The notes: generated by a model from the letters alone, not told the origin. 64,000 nucleotides of DNA from Nocardia acidivorans NBRC 108247 (GCF_001625085.1 NZ_BDAW01000009.1:186001-250000), one strand, 5' to 3'; positions 20,769-29,199 are shown, numbered from the stretch's first letter. Numbers and translations are program-made.

Positions 20769-22361
20769 GTGGCGGACTACATCATCATCGGATCCGGGAG
20801 CGCCGGGGCCATCATCGCTCGCAGGCTGGCCGACAGCGGCGCCGATGTCACGTTGATCGAGGCGGGGCGGCGGGACAACACCCGATTGGTGCGCAAACCC
20901 GGCATGATCGGACCGCTGCACAGCGTGCCGCAGCTGAAGAAGATCATCGACTGGGGGCATTACACCGTCGAGCAGAAACATGCGCTGGGCCGGACCATTC
21001 CGCAGACGCACGGCAAGGTCGTCGGCGGTTCCAGCTCGGTCAACGGCATGGTGTTCGTGCGCGGCAACCGGCAGAACTTCGACGATTGGGCGGCGGCGGG
21101 CAATACCGGCTGGTCCTACCAGGACGTGCTGCCGAGCTTCAAGAAGTTCGAATCCTTCGAGGACGGCGCGAACGACTTCCGCGGCGGCTCGGGCCCTATT
21201 AAGGTGATCCGCGCGCGTGATCTCCGGCCCGCATGTGAATCGTTCATGCAGGCCTTCACCGAAACCACCGGCGTGGCAAGCAATCCCGACTACAACGGTG
21301 CCGAGCAGGAGGGCGTCTCACTCCTGCAGCAGAGCAACAGCAATGGCCTGCGCTACAGCACCGCGGTCGGCTACCTCGACGATCGCCCGAAAAACCTTAC
21401 GGTGCTGCCGAATACGCACGTGGTGAGAATCCTGGTCGAGAACGGACGGGCCACCGGCGTCGAGTATCGGACCGAACGCAGGACCGAAGTCCTGCGCGCT
21501 GATCGCGAAGTGATCGTCAGTGCGGGCGCATTCGGCTCCCCGCAACTGCTCATGCTCTCGGGCATCGGCCCGGCCGATCATCTGCGCGCCTTCGGCATCG
21601 ACGTCGTCGCCGACCTGCCGGTGGGCGACAACCTGCACGACCACCTGTTCGTGCCGATGACCTTCGCCATGCCGACCGCCGTGAACCGTTCCGCGCCAGG
21701 CTATTTCGCCCGATCCTTGCTACGCGAGTCACTGCGCGACAACAGCACCTGGCTGGCCCGCAGCGTCTTCGAGGTGGTCGCCTTCCTGCGCACCCCGCTG
21801 GCCACCAATGTGCCCGACCTCCAGCTGCACGTTCTCCCCTGGGGCTACCCCGGCCCCAATCAGGACGCCCCGATCCGCCACACCCCCGACCCTCGCCGGT
21901 CGCTGACCATCATGGCGACCATGATCTACCCGCAGAGCCGGGGCACCCTGCGCCTGACCTCGGCCGACCCCACCGCCGCACCCGCCATCGACCCGAACTA
22001 TCTGGCCGAACAACGCGACCTGGACACTCTGGTGCACGGTATGGAGCTGATCCGGGAAATCATGTCCGCCCAGTCGATCCGCGGTCTGGTGGACGCCGAG
22101 ATCTCCCCCGGTCCGAGCTACCCCACCCGTGCGGACCTGGCCGCGCAAGTCCCGAATCGGGCCACCACGGTCTACCACCCCGTCGGCACCTGCCGCATGG
22201 GCGTCGACGACCACGCGGTCGTCGACCCGACCCTGCGGGTGGGCGGGGTGGAGGGTCTGCGGGTCGCCGACGCCTCGATCATGCCGAGCATTGTCGGCGG
22301 CAACACCAATGCCTCGACCATGATGATCGGCGAACACGCGGCCTCGATCATCCTGTCCTGA
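20769..22361 (+). CDS. GMC-family FAD-dependent oxidoreductase
   Basis: A 530-residue glucose-methanol-choline oxidoreductase, which oxidises an alcohol to an aldehyde or ketone with FAD. The FAD-binding motif is GSGSAG at residues 8-13 (ADYIIIGSGSAG), followed by E in LIEAG. The GMC signature GKVVGGSSSVNGMVFVRG lies near residue 85. The catalytic His is H470 in YHPVGTCRMG, and N512/N514 are in GGNTNAST. The GTG at 20769 is preferred because AAGAAGGG stands six bases upstream and it gives the usual N-terminus; a GTG at 20736 in the same frame is the alternative. Choline is possible but the substrate cannot be called. No linked regulator or transporter is evident. Confidence 0.9.
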   Translation: MADYIIIGSGSAGAIIARRLADSGADVTLIEAGRRDNTRLVRKPGMIGPLHSVPQLKKIIDWGHYTVEQKHALGRTIPQTHGKVVGGSSSVNGMVFVRGNRQNFDDWAAAGNTGWSYQDVLPSFKKFESFEDGANDFRGGSGPIKVIRARDLRPACESFMQAFTETTGVASNPDYNGAEQEGVSLLQQSNSNGLRYSTAVGYLDDRPKNLTVLPNTHVVRILVENGRATGVEYRTERRTEVLRADREVIVSAGAFGSPQLLMLSGIGPADHLRAFGIDVVADLPVGDNLHDHLFVPMTFAMPTAVNRSAPGYFARSLLRESLRDNSTWLARSVFEVVAFLRTPLATNVPDLQLHVLPWGYPGPNQDAPIRHTPDPRRSLTIMATMIYPQSRGTLRLTSADPTAAPAIDPNYLAEQRDLDTLVHGMELIREIMSAQSIRGLVDAEISPGPSYPTRADLAAQVPNRATTVYHPVGTCRMGVDDHAVVDPTLRVGGVEGLRVADASIMPSIVGGNTNASTMMIGEHAASIILS

Positions 22362-22540
22362 TGCGGTGCGTTCGGTTCGCGAGCGCCTCGACCAGCGGGC
22401 GATGCGCGCAGCGCCGACCAATCGGCGAGGGGCAACAAAGCCATTGCGGCGTAACCGGTTCCGGAGGCAGCCGGGGGAACCCCAAACACTTCGTTATGCG
22501 CACGTGGCGCGCCCAGGCATCCAGGAAACAGGGCTCCGCC

Positions 22541-24229
22541 TCATGAACGGATCAGCAGAGTACGTGCCGCACGGATTTCGGGGATACCGATCACTATCGC
22601 TGCGAGCAGGAACACCGCGGTGCTGACGGTCGCTCCTGCGGCCAGGGCGGCAAGTTGTTCGATGCTGGGCGTGCCGATCGTCATCCGGGCGAGAGCAATA
22701 GCGGCCAGGCCAGCTGCTCCGGCGAAGGCGGTTGCCCACATAACGCGGTGGACCGTAGTTGCGACGGCGGAAAAGCCAAGCAGCCCGTATCGCCGACGGA
22801 GCAGAATATGCCCAGTCACCGCACCGGCAACGTAGGCAACCGAGCTTGCAACGCTGAGCATCACGATCACGGCATGGTTGGTCAGAACGGCCGCCGCCAA
22901 GGTCAGGATCGTCACCTTCGTTACCACCATGACGACATTGATCACGGTCGGGGTGCGAGTGTCGTTGTAGGCGTAGAACACTCGCATTTGCAGCATGACC
23001 AGAGCGAACGGTGCGAGCCCGAAAGCCGAACAAGCGACCGCGGTCCCGATCAACCGGGCCGCATCGGCGTCGACACGACCGGTGAATACCAACGCGGCGA
23101 ACTCTGGACCCAGCACACTCATCGCCATCGTCACCGGTATCAGGGCCACGGACAGATACCGGGCACCACGGGAAAGATCGGCGATCACCGCGGCATGATC
23201 GCCGAGGGCAGCGGCGCGGGAAATGCGTGGCATCAGTACGGTCAGCACCGATGCCGCGAGAATGCCGTAGGGAACCTGGAACAGCAGTTCGGCATAGGAG
23301 TAGATGGACACGCCGCCATGGTCGAAGGCGACACGCATCGTGATCGCGACACCGATCTGGCTGATCGCGGCGTAGACGAGCAGCCATCCCAAGATAGGCA
23401 AACCGGATCGGACCGGACGCCACGTATAGGGAAGTGGCCGCACTCGCCAACTCCACGCGAAACCATTGCGCCGCAACGCCGTGACCACCCAAGCAGCTTG
23501 TCCCACGATTCCCGCGGTGGTGCCCACGCCGATAGTCAACACCTGAGCTGTGGTCATGGAAGTAGGTGTGAGGGTGACCGGGCCGGGAACCAGAACGAAC
23601 ACCCCGCACGTCGCCAACATGATCACGTTGTTGACCACAGGCGCCCATGCTGCCGTGGCGAAGCTATCGCGGACGTTGAGTACCGCACTCACAACGACCG
23701 TCACCCCATAAAAGAAGATCTGCGGCAACAGCAGGTAGGCGAACCACGTGGCGAGGTGGCGTTGTTCGGAGTCCGTCACGAATACCCGCACGATCAGGGG
23801 AGCGCACGCCACGGTGAGCACCGTGACCGCCGCCAATACCAGCACGGCCGCGACCATGACGCGCTGGGTGAATTCGCGGGAACGCTTGCGGCCCTGGCGG
23901 CGAGCCCTGGTCAACACGGGGACGACAGCGGCGGCCAGTACGCTGCCGAGTAGCAGTTCGTACAGCATGTTCGGCAGATTGTTCGCACCGTTGTAGGCAT
24001 CGCCGACCATCGCGGTCCCGAGCACAGCGGCCACCACGATCGTTCGGGCGAACCCCGTGACCCGACTGACGACACCGGCAAGAGCCACGAGCCTGCCCGC
24101 GCGGGCCAGCCCCGCACTGTCCGCGCCCCCTTGTCCGCCAACCCCTTTCAACTTGACCGGTTCGGCGGGGCGGCGCGGTAACCGCTGGATCGGCAACGGC
24201 ATTGTCGCGAAGCTGCCGTAGTCGTTCAA
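22541..24229 (-). CDS. murJ: MurJ/MviN-family lipid II flippase-like membrane protein
   Basis: A 562-residue polytopic membrane protein of the MOP/MurJ family, with about fourteen predicted helices after a 45-residue cytoplasmic N-terminus. Family motifs include GFARTIVVAAVLGTAMVGDAYN, NNLPNMLYELLLGSVLAAAVVPV (in pieces around 75-100) and VPYGILAASVLTVLMPRIS. MurJ flips the lipid-linked peptidoglycan precursor across the membrane. Actinobacterial housekeeping MurJ usually lies near the chromosome end with a long pseudokinase tail. This protein lacks such a tail and sits beside a recombinase, so it is likely an accessory paralogue. The start is TTG at 24229 with AGGGGA upstream. Confidence 0.85.
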   Translation of the reverse strand: MNDYGSFATMPLPIQRLPRRPAEPVKLKGVGGQGGADSAGLARAGRLVALAGVVSRVTGFARTIVVAAVLGTAMVGDAYNGANNLPNMLYELLLGSVLAAAVVPVLTRARRQGRKRSREFTQRVMVAAVLVLAAVTVLTVACAPLIVRVFVTDSEQRHLATWFAYLLLPQIFFYGVTVVVSAVLNVRDSFATAAWAPVVNNVIMLATCGVFVLVPGPVTLTPTSMTTAQVLTIGVGTTAGIVGQAAWVVTALRRNGFAWSWRVRPLPYTWRPVRSGLPILGWLLVYAAISQIGVAITMRVAFDHGGVSIYSYAELLFQVPYGILAASVLTVLMPRISRAAALGDHAAVIADLSRGARYLSVALIPVTMAMSVLGPEFAALVFTGRVDADAARLIGTAVACSAFGLAPFALVMLQMRVFYAYNDTRTPTVINVVMVVTKVTILTLAAAVLTNHAVIVMLSVASSVAYVAGAVTGHILLRRRYGLLGFSAVATTVHRVMWATAFAGAAGLAAIALARMTIGTPSIEQLAALAAGATVSTAVFLLAAIVIGIPEIRAARTLLIRS

Positions 24230-24423
24230 TACGTCCCCTCATCGCAAATACCGGTTCCGACCCCGTCCAGGTTACAGATCCGTCGTCTTCGGCCCCGCAA
24301 TCGTCAGTGCGCGGTGAACTGCCCCATGTCGTTCCTCGCGACGGGGCGAGAACGATCGTTTCCGCCCGACAACAGGTCGCTCCCACCGCTCGCCGGAATC
24401 CAAGGTCAGCCAACGCCGGATTT

Positions 24424-24485
24424 GGGACACAACTCGTGTGCGGAATCTATGGGACGCAACCGGACTTGTCGGCCCTTTATGGGAC
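24424..24485 (+). repeat. Iterated GGGAC motifs upstream of the recombinase
   Basis: GGGAC occurs at 24424, 24451 and 24481, each preceded by a T/A-rich step (TTT or TAT) and followed by A/G-C. The spacing of 27 and 30 bases approaches whole helical turns. The motifs lie immediately upstream of the serine recombinase start, in the 266-base gap between it and the flippase gene, and could be binding or crossover subsites. Nothing else was recognised in this gap. Confidence 0.4.
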
Positions 24486-24495
24486 GGTTCTCTGC

Positions 24496-25851
24496 ATGGC
24501 TCGGTTCGGGTATGCGCGGGTCTCCACGCGTGGGCAGAACGACGACTCTCAGATCGATGCACTCAATGCCGCAGGGTGCGAACGAATCTGGGTGGATAAG
24601 GCGTCAGGCAAACTCGCTCGTCGCCCGGAATGGGACCAGTGCTTCGGGCATCTGCGTCGCGATGACGAACTGGTGATAACTCGGCTGTCTCGCCCGTTCC
24701 GGTCGGTGCGGCACATGACCGAACTCGCCGCCGCACTCGACGAATGCGGCATCGATCTAATCGTGCTCAAACAAGGCATCGACACCACCACCCCCGCCCG
24801 ACGATTCCTGTTCCATGTCATCGCCGCCATGGAGGAGATGACCGCCGACCTGATCAGCGAAGGCACCTTCGAAGGTTTGCAATCCGCGCGGGCACGCGGC
24901 CGCCTCGGTGGCCGGCCATCGAGCCTGACACAGCTACAGGTCCTCAAAGCGAGGGAAATGTACGACGAACGCGGCAAGCGCAAGTACACCGTCGCCCAGA
25001 TCGGCGAGAGCTTCGGCGTCTCCCGCAAGACGATCTACCACCACCTCGACCCCGGCACTGCGGACCAACCCCGGCGCGGCGGTTCGATCGGAACCACCGA
25101 ATCGCCTTCTACCAGACGACATTCCGAACATCGTTGCATTTTCGGCAATTACTACCGGGACCGCGACTGGCGGCGGTCATGGCGCGGGATCGACGGCGGC
25201 TCGCGGGGATTCGCCGTAGCGGATCGCGATGGCGGTGGCGCGGTGATGCAGCGCAGCGCGCAGGGATTGCGGGGCAAGGGCTTCCGCGTCCGTCGCCAAT
25301 TCCCAGAGCGCCCATTCGGCGTGGCGTGCGTCCTGGAAGGTGACTTCCATACGCAGCCAACCGGATTTGTCGAGTTCCTCGCCGTGGACGGCCAAGGCGG
25401 TGGCCGCCAGGTCGTCTCGCCGGGCCGGGTTCACCCGCGCCAGCACCGTGATCTGATTGCCGCCGGTACGAAATCGAGTACTGCGGTCCTGCCAGGCGCG
25501 GTCCAGATCGACTCGGTCCGGGCGCTCCGCCGGTTCGGAGAGTTCCTCGGCCGCCGATACTCGGGAGAGGCGGTAGGTGCGGTCCGCCCCGGATTTCGTG
25601 GCGAGCAGGTAACCCTGATCGCGCACAATGACCAGGCCGATCGGGTCAACCGTGCGCCATTCGGGAGCTCGGTCGAAGGCCGCGTAATGGATGCGGAGCT
25701 TATGCCCGGCGAAGACGGCGCTGCGGATCTCGGACAGGATGGCACCGGGCACCTCGTCCGCCGACAAGCGCCGGGCCAGCAGGTCGGTCTCCGGATCGAT
25801 GAGCAGTCGCTCGGCGACGTCGGCCGCGGTGTCGCGGTAGCCGTCCGGTAG
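24496..25851 (+). CDS. Serine recombinase (resolvase/invertase family) with run-on 3' end
   Basis: The first about 190 residues are a complete small serine recombinase. The nucleophile is S10 in YARVSTRGQ, Arg-rich active-site segments follow (ITRLSRPFRSVRHM), then the long E-helix (AAMEEMTADLISEGTFEGL), a linker and a C-terminal helix-turn-helix (YTVAQIGESFGVSRKTIYHHL, about 164-184). Natural homologues stop here. This frame has no stop and continues to 25851, antisense to the next gene for 675 bases, giving an implausible 225-residue tail. The 3' end is probably truncated or rearranged. ATG at 24496 matches the family N-terminus. The protein would resolve or invert DNA at dedicated sites; no inverted segment was found. 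Confidence 0.75.
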   Translation: MARFGYARVSTRGQNDDSQIDALNAAGCERIWVDKASGKLARRPEWDQCFGHLRRDDELVITRLSRPFRSVRHMTELAAALDECGIDLIVLKQGIDTTTPARRFLFHVIAAMEEMTADLISEGTFEGLQSARARGRLGGRPSSLTQLQVLKAREMYDERGKRKYTVAQIGESFGVSRKTIYHHLDPGTADQPRRGGSIGTTESPSTRRHSEHRCIFGNYYRDRDWRRSWRGIDGGSRGFAVADRDGGGAVMQRSAQGLRGKGFRVRRQFPERPFGVACVLEGDFHTQPTGFVEFLAVDGQGGGRQVVSPGRVHPRQHRDLIAAGTKSSTAVLPGAVQIDSVRALRRFGEFLGRRYSGEAVGAVRPGFRGEQVTLIAHNDQADRVNRAPFGSSVEGRVMDAELMPGEDGAADLGQDGTGHLVRRQAPGQQVGLRIDEQSLGDVGRGVAVAVR

Positions 25852-26175
25852 TGCGTCGATGACCTTGAGCATGGCCGAGGCGAGGGCCGAACCGAGCCCG
25901 AATGCCTGTGCGCCACGGCGTGATCCGGCGATCAACAGGGCGAGCGCCTCATCGTGATTGAGCCCGGTGAGTTCGGTTCTGAACCCCGGCAGCAATGCGA
26001 AGCCACCGTGCCGCCCGCGTTCGGCGAAGACCGGAACACCCGCCGACGACAGCGCCTCGATATCGCGCAGCACGGTCCGGGTGGAGACCTCCAGTTCGTC
26101 GGCGAGTTCGGTGGCGGTCAGTCGACCGCGCTGGCGCAGGAGCAACACCAGCGACACCAACCGGTCGGCGCGCAT
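25177..26175 (-). CDS. HTH-WYL transcriptional regulator (YafY/PafC type)
   Basis: A 332-residue regulator. The N-terminal DeoR-like helix-turn-helix is in GRLTATELADELEVSTRTVLRDIEAL (about residues 17-42, read in pieces). The WYL domain follows (about 140-220), with the segment DPIGLVIVRDQGYLLA, and a WCX-like C-terminal extension ends the protein. WYL proteins often sense nucleic acids or small effectors. The gene is divergent from the RidA gene with 105 bases between starts, and a dyad lies in between, so autoregulation and control of RidA are likely. Its 3' half is overlapped on the other strand by the run-on recombinase frame. Confidence 0.9.
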   Translation of the reverse strand: MRADRLVSLVLLLRQRGRLTATELADELEVSTRTVLRDIEALSSAGVPVFAERGRHGGFALLPGFRTELTGLNHDEALALLIAGSRRGAQAFGLGSALASAMLKVIDALPDGYRDTAADVAERLLIDPETDLLARRLSADEVPGAILSEIRSAVFAGHKLRIHYAAFDRAPEWRTVDPIGLVIVRDQGYLLATKSGADRTYRLSRVSAAEELSEPAERPDRVDLDRAWQDRSTRFRTGGNQITVLARVNPARRDDLAATALAVHGEELDKSGWLRMEVTFQDARHAEWALWELATDAEALAPQSLRAALHHRATAIAIRYGESPRAAVDPAP

Positions 26176-26190
26176 GAAAAAACTCTAACC

Positions 26191-26215
26191 AATACCCGAC
26201 AGAGGATGTCGTATT
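26191..26215. promoter_or_regulatory. Candidate WYL-regulator operator
   Basis: Between the divergent WYL and RidA genes lies AATAC-CC-GACA (26191-26201), a five-base spacer and TGTC-GTATT (26207-26215). The GACA-N5-TGTC core with AATAC/GTATT flanks is an interrupted inverted repeat placed over the probable start of the regulator gene's promoter. Confidence 0.5.
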
Positions 26216-26280
26216 TTGTTGCGAGGCTGACCACTACGAGGGCACAACCGCTGTGCCTCGGAGAGTCGAATGGAGCCGAT

Positions 26281-26682
26281 GTGGTAGCCGAGCGCACCGC
26301 GGTCAACCCCGTAACCTGGTCCGAGGACATGGGTTTCAACCAAGCCGAAATAGTCACCGGTCACACCCGAACCCTCTACTGCTCCGGCCAAACCGCCATG
26401 AGCCCCGACGGCCGGCCCCTGCACCCCGGAGATATGGCCGCCCAACTCGACCTGGCCCTCGACAATCTCGAGGCCCTCCTTGAATCCGCCGGTATGACCC
26501 TGGCGAACCTCATCCGTCTCAACGTCTACACCACCGACGTAGACCTGCTGTTCCAGCATTACGGCCGACTGGCAGCACGACTCGCGACCGCCGCCGTGGC
26601 CCCGCCGACCACCATGCTCGGCGTAACCCGCCTGGCGATTCCGGGCCAACTCGTCGAGCTCGAGGCCACCGCCGTCGACTGA
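26281..26682 (+). CDS. RidA/YjgF-family protein
   Basis: A 133-residue RidA-family protein. RidA enzymes hydrolyse reactive enamine/imine intermediates released by PLP enzymes, acting as trimers in the cytoplasm. The family core is visible in YCSGQTAMSPDGRPLHPGDM (about residues 26-45), in the helix LDNLEALLESAGM, and near VTRLAIPGQLVELEATAV. The catalytic Arg expected in the canonical RVEIE region is replaced by the VTRLAIP segment, so substrate range may differ. The GTG at 26281 follows GGAG by five bases; a longer frame exists but would cross the operator. It is divergent from the WYL regulator, and a perfect hairpin follows nine bases after its stop. Confidence 0.85.
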   Translation: MVAERTAVNPVTWSEDMGFNQAEIVTGHTRTLYCSGQTAMSPDGRPLHPGDMAAQLDLALDNLEALLESAGMTLANLIRLNVYTTDVDLLFQHYGRLAARLATAAVAPPTTMLGVTRLAIPGQLVELEATAVD

Positions 26683-26690
26683 CGAACACC

Positions 26691-26737
26691 GGTTTCCTCC
26701 GGCCACCGGGAGGCGGACAGGGTGGCCGGAGGAAACC
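26691..26737 (+). terminator. 17-bp perfect hairpin after RidA
   Basis: The arms at 26691-26707 (GGTTTCCTCCGGCCACC) and 26721-26737 are perfect reverse complements with a 13-base loop. The hairpin starts nine bases after the RidA stop. There is no T-tract, so it may be a U-less terminator, a common form in actinobacteria, or an mRNA-stabilising stem. Confidence 0.7.
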
Positions 26738-26852
26738 AGCAGGTTTGGGAAGAGATGATCCGGGCGGACGGCGAGTTGTGATCCGGCACCGCGATGAGTT
26801 TCGTGGGCTCGCCCCGTCAGCAGTAGTGGATCACTCTATTCGGAGGTGAAGG

Positions 26853-27704
26853 ATGACCGGAAGTCCTGCGATATCGCCGCCCACGGTACTGCTGGAGGGC
26901 CTGGCGCTGGGGGAATCGCCGCGGTGGCACGGGGATCGGCTGTGGCTGTCCGATTGGCTGGCCGGGGAGGTGATGTCGGTCGACAGCGGGGGTGCGAAGA
27001 CCGTCGAGTTGGAAATGTCCGGAATTCCCTTTTGCTTCGATTGGTTGCCGGATGGGCGACTGCTGATTCTGTCGAATGCGGACGGCCGCAGACTGTTACG
27101 GCGGGAGCCGGGCGGGGAGCTGGTCACCCATGCCGAGCTCGCGGATATCTCGAGCCATCCGTGGAATGAGATCGTGGTCGATGCGCACGGCAACGCGTAC
27201 ATCAATTCCATCGGCTTCGACATGATGGCGGGTGCGGATCCGAAACCCGGTGTACTGGCGGTGGTCACACCCGATGGCAAGGTCACCCAGGTCGCGGACG
27301 ACCTGCATTTTCCCAACGGGATGGTTATCACCCCCGACGGCTCCACGCTGATTGTCGCCGAATCGCACGCGAAACGGTTGACCGCCTTCGATATCGGCAC
27401 CGACACCACCCTGGGCAATCGCCGGATCTGGGCCGAGGTGGACGGCTATCCGGACGGGATCTGCCTCGACAGCGAGGGCGCGGTCTGGGCCGCGGCCATG
27501 GAGCGTTGCCTGCGCATCGAGGAGGGCGGGCGGGTGCTCGCGCGGGTGGAACTGGATCGCGCACCGTTCGCCTGCATGCTCGGCGGTGACACGCTGTACA
27601 TCGTCGCGGCCGAATGGAAGGGCGCGGAGGGGATGACGGCGGCGAACCGCACGGGCCGAGTCCTCACCGTGCAAGCCCCGGCACCGCGCGCAGGGCATCC
27701 CTGA
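26853..27704 (+). CDS. SMP-30/gluconolactonase-family protein
   Basis: A 283-residue six-bladed beta-propeller of the SMP-30/gluconolactonase/LRE family, which includes metal-dependent lactonases. The signature start GLALGESPRWHGDRLWLSDW contains the metal-binding Glu. Other landmarks are LRIEE-type blade repeats, HPWNEIVVDAHGNAYINSIGF (Asn metal ligand) and GYPDGICLDSEGAVWAA (Asp ligand, about residues 198-214). ATG follows GGAGGTGAAGG, a strong ribosome binding site. No signal peptide. The physiological lactone is unknown and no sugar pathway gene is adjacent. Confidence 0.9.
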   Translation: MTGSPAISPPTVLLEGLALGESPRWHGDRLWLSDWLAGEVMSVDSGGAKTVELEMSGIPFCFDWLPDGRLLILSNADGRRLLRREPGGELVTHAELADISSHPWNEIVVDAHGNAYINSIGFDMMAGADPKPGVLAVVTPDGKVTQVADDLHFPNGMVITPDGSTLIVAESHAKRLTAFDIGTDTTLGNRRIWAEVDGYPDGICLDSEGAVWAAAMERCLRIEEGGRVLARVELDRAPFACMLGGDTLYIVAAEWKGAEGMTAANRTGRVLTVQAPAPRAGHP

Positions 27705-27806
27705 CCTGGGCAATCGCCAAGCACTTCAACAACTTCGGGTGTGTGACACACGAATGTGCCATACCGTGGAGATCATCCCGAGCCGGACGAATGGAAGGAC
27801 GGGCAG

Positions 27807-28127
27807 ATGCAGCACCAGCCGGCGGCGATCGGTTTCCTGCGCCATGATGTGTCCGGAACGCACCAGCGTTGGGATCAGGCCCAAATGCGGCAGCTCGCAA
27901 GGCGTTTGGGATACGACCTGTGCCGAACCCTGGTCTACGGCCCGGAGACGAGCGAAATCCTGGAGGAGGTACGCGACGCGATATCCCAGAATGAGGCGGA
28001 TGCGGTCATAACGCCCAGTCTCGAGCATTTCGACGGCGAGATTCCGGACCCCCTGGTCCAGGTGGCCGATGTCATCACGGTCACCCCCGAGAACACCTAC
28101 GCACGCTGGCGCACCAGGCCTTCCTGA
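27807..28127 (+). CDS. Small resolvase-fold-like protein without DNA-binding domain
   Basis: A 106-residue protein that I do not recognise by name. It reads like the N-terminal half of a serine recombinase: AAIGFLRHDVSGTHQRWDQ parallels the YxRVS..Q start, followed by a GYDLCRTLVYGPET strand and the segment DAVITPSLEHFDGEIPDPL, which parallels the resolvase helix preceding the active-site Arg. There is no E-helix and no helix-turn-helix, so it cannot recombine DNA as such. The ATG at 27807 is preferred over upstream starts because it gives this family-like N-terminus. A short palindrome GTGTGT-G-ACACAC at 27739-27751 lies upstream. Similar small proteins occur in Nocardia-like genomes (recollection, not searched). 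Confidence 0.65.
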   Translation: MQHQPAAIGFLRHDVSGTHQRWDQAQMRQLARRLGYDLCRTLVYGPETSEILEEVRDAISQNEADAVITPSLEHFDGEIPDPLVQVADVITVTPENTYARWRTRPS

Positions 28128-28177
28128 TCGCGAGCGTGTACTCACCGCGCCGGACCGCGGCGAGTACACGCTCGCGA
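28128..28177. terminator. Bidirectional terminator between convergent genes
   Basis: A 16-bp perfect stem (28128-28143 with 28162-28177) continues inward after one mismatch with CCGCG/CGCGG (28145-28149, 28156-28160). It fills the gap between the resolvase-like gene, whose stop ends at 28127, and the convergent hydrolase gene ending at 28180, and so can serve both. Confidence 0.85.
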
Positions 28178-28179
28178 CT

Positions 28180-29007
28180 CTAGTTGTCCCGCAGTACTTC
28201 TCGAACGCGCTTGGCGAACGCCTCGGGATCCTCCATGAATCCGCCATGCCCACCGGGGAACAGCGTCGGCTCGATCCCCAGGGCCGCGCCCAACTCGCGC
28301 GAGGTGCGATCGCAGAACAGATCGGTGGAGGTGTCGCCGATACCGATGATGATTTTCGTCGGCGTGCCGCGCAGACCGTCCAGATCCGGTTCCCAGCCCG
28401 CGGTGCCCGCGAACTCGTGCAGATAGAAGAAGCGTTCGGAGGCAAGGTCTTCCGCGCTCCGCTCACCGCCGAAGACCTGCTGGAACACCGGCTCGGGCAT
28501 GGCGAGGCCGGTACTGGCGAAGAACCTGCGCACCGCGCCGAGAATGTCACCGGACGCGTACGCGGCGATGATGGCCTCGCCCTCGGTCCGCTGTTCGGCG
28601 CGGTCGTCGAGGAGTTCCCGCAGCGGCGGTTCGTGGGCAATGAGGGTCGACACCGATTCGGGATGCGCCAGCGCCAGCGCCAGACCGGTGATGGCGCCGC
28701 CGCTGGAGCCGAACACAATGGCCGGGCCCGCATCGAGATTCGTGATCAGCCGGGCCAGATCGTCGGCGCGCGACTCGGGTGTCGAGTCCTGTTCCGGATC
28801 GTCCAGCACGCTGCGGCCGTGCCCGCGCGGATCCGGGGTCAGCACCGTGTAATCGGTGGCGAGCAGTTCGGCCACCGGAATGAACGGGACCGAATCCATC
28901 GGAGCGCCGACGAGGGCGAGAAGCGGCCCGCTACCGCGGGTTTCGTAGTAGAGACGGCCGTCTGGAACGGTCAGGAATCGGGTCGTGACGGGCGTGGCAG
29001 AGGTCAT
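28180..29007 (-). CDS. Alpha/beta-fold hydrolase (paralogue 1)
   Basis: A 275-residue alpha/beta hydrolase. The oxyanion loop lies near ALVGAPMD (about residue 31). The nucleophile is S102 in VFGSSGGAITG, an Asp is in the C-terminal GIGDTSTD region, and the His is in FPGGHGGF near the end. The ATG at 29007 has GGGAG upstream; a TTG four codons earlier is less likely. It is divergently transcribed from a clear paralogue (29200-30036) with the same YYE.RG.GP start, SSGA nucleophile elbow, HEPP and FPGGH.GF motifs. A 34-bp operator-like dyad lies between them. The substrate is unknown. Confidence 0.88.
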   Translation of the reverse strand: MTSATPVTTRFLTVPDGRLYYETRGSGPLLALVGAPMDSVPFIPVAELLATDYTVLTPDPRGHGRSVLDDPEQDSTPESRADDLARLITNLDAGPAIVFGSSGGAITGLALALAHPESVSTLIAHEPPLRELLDDRAEQRTEGEAIIAAYASGDILGAVRRFFASTGLAMPEPVFQQVFGGERSAEDLASERFFYLHEFAGTAGWEPDLDGLRGTPTKIIIGIGDTSTDLFCDRTSRELGAALGIEPTLFPGGHGGFMEDPEAFAKRVREVLRDN

Positions 29008-29150
29008 GGTTGCTCCCAACGAGCTGACTGGGTGGACACCGGTGAGGACGGTGCGCCGCCGCGAAACTCATCGGTGCATTCGAACATTTCATCGATCCGA
29101 TTCGAGCGCCGTGTGGCCGCGCTGTAAAGAAACTTGCCAGGCATCAGTAC

Positions 29151-29184
29151 CTATGTATATTAGTTCGAAACCTAATAGTCATAG
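29151..29184. promoter_or_regulatory. 34-bp dyad between divergent hydrolase genes
   Basis: The dyad is built from two nested half-sites: CTATG (29151-29155) and TATTAG (29158-29163) on the left, mirrored by CTAATA (29172-29177... allowing the central 8-10 bases) and CATAG (29180-29184) on the right. It is strongly AT-rich against the background and lies 15 bases before the + strand ATG. This is the architecture of a TetR- or MarR-type operator, though no regulator gene lies beside it. Confidence 0.6.
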
Positions 29185-29199
29185 GAAAGAGGGGTTCTC

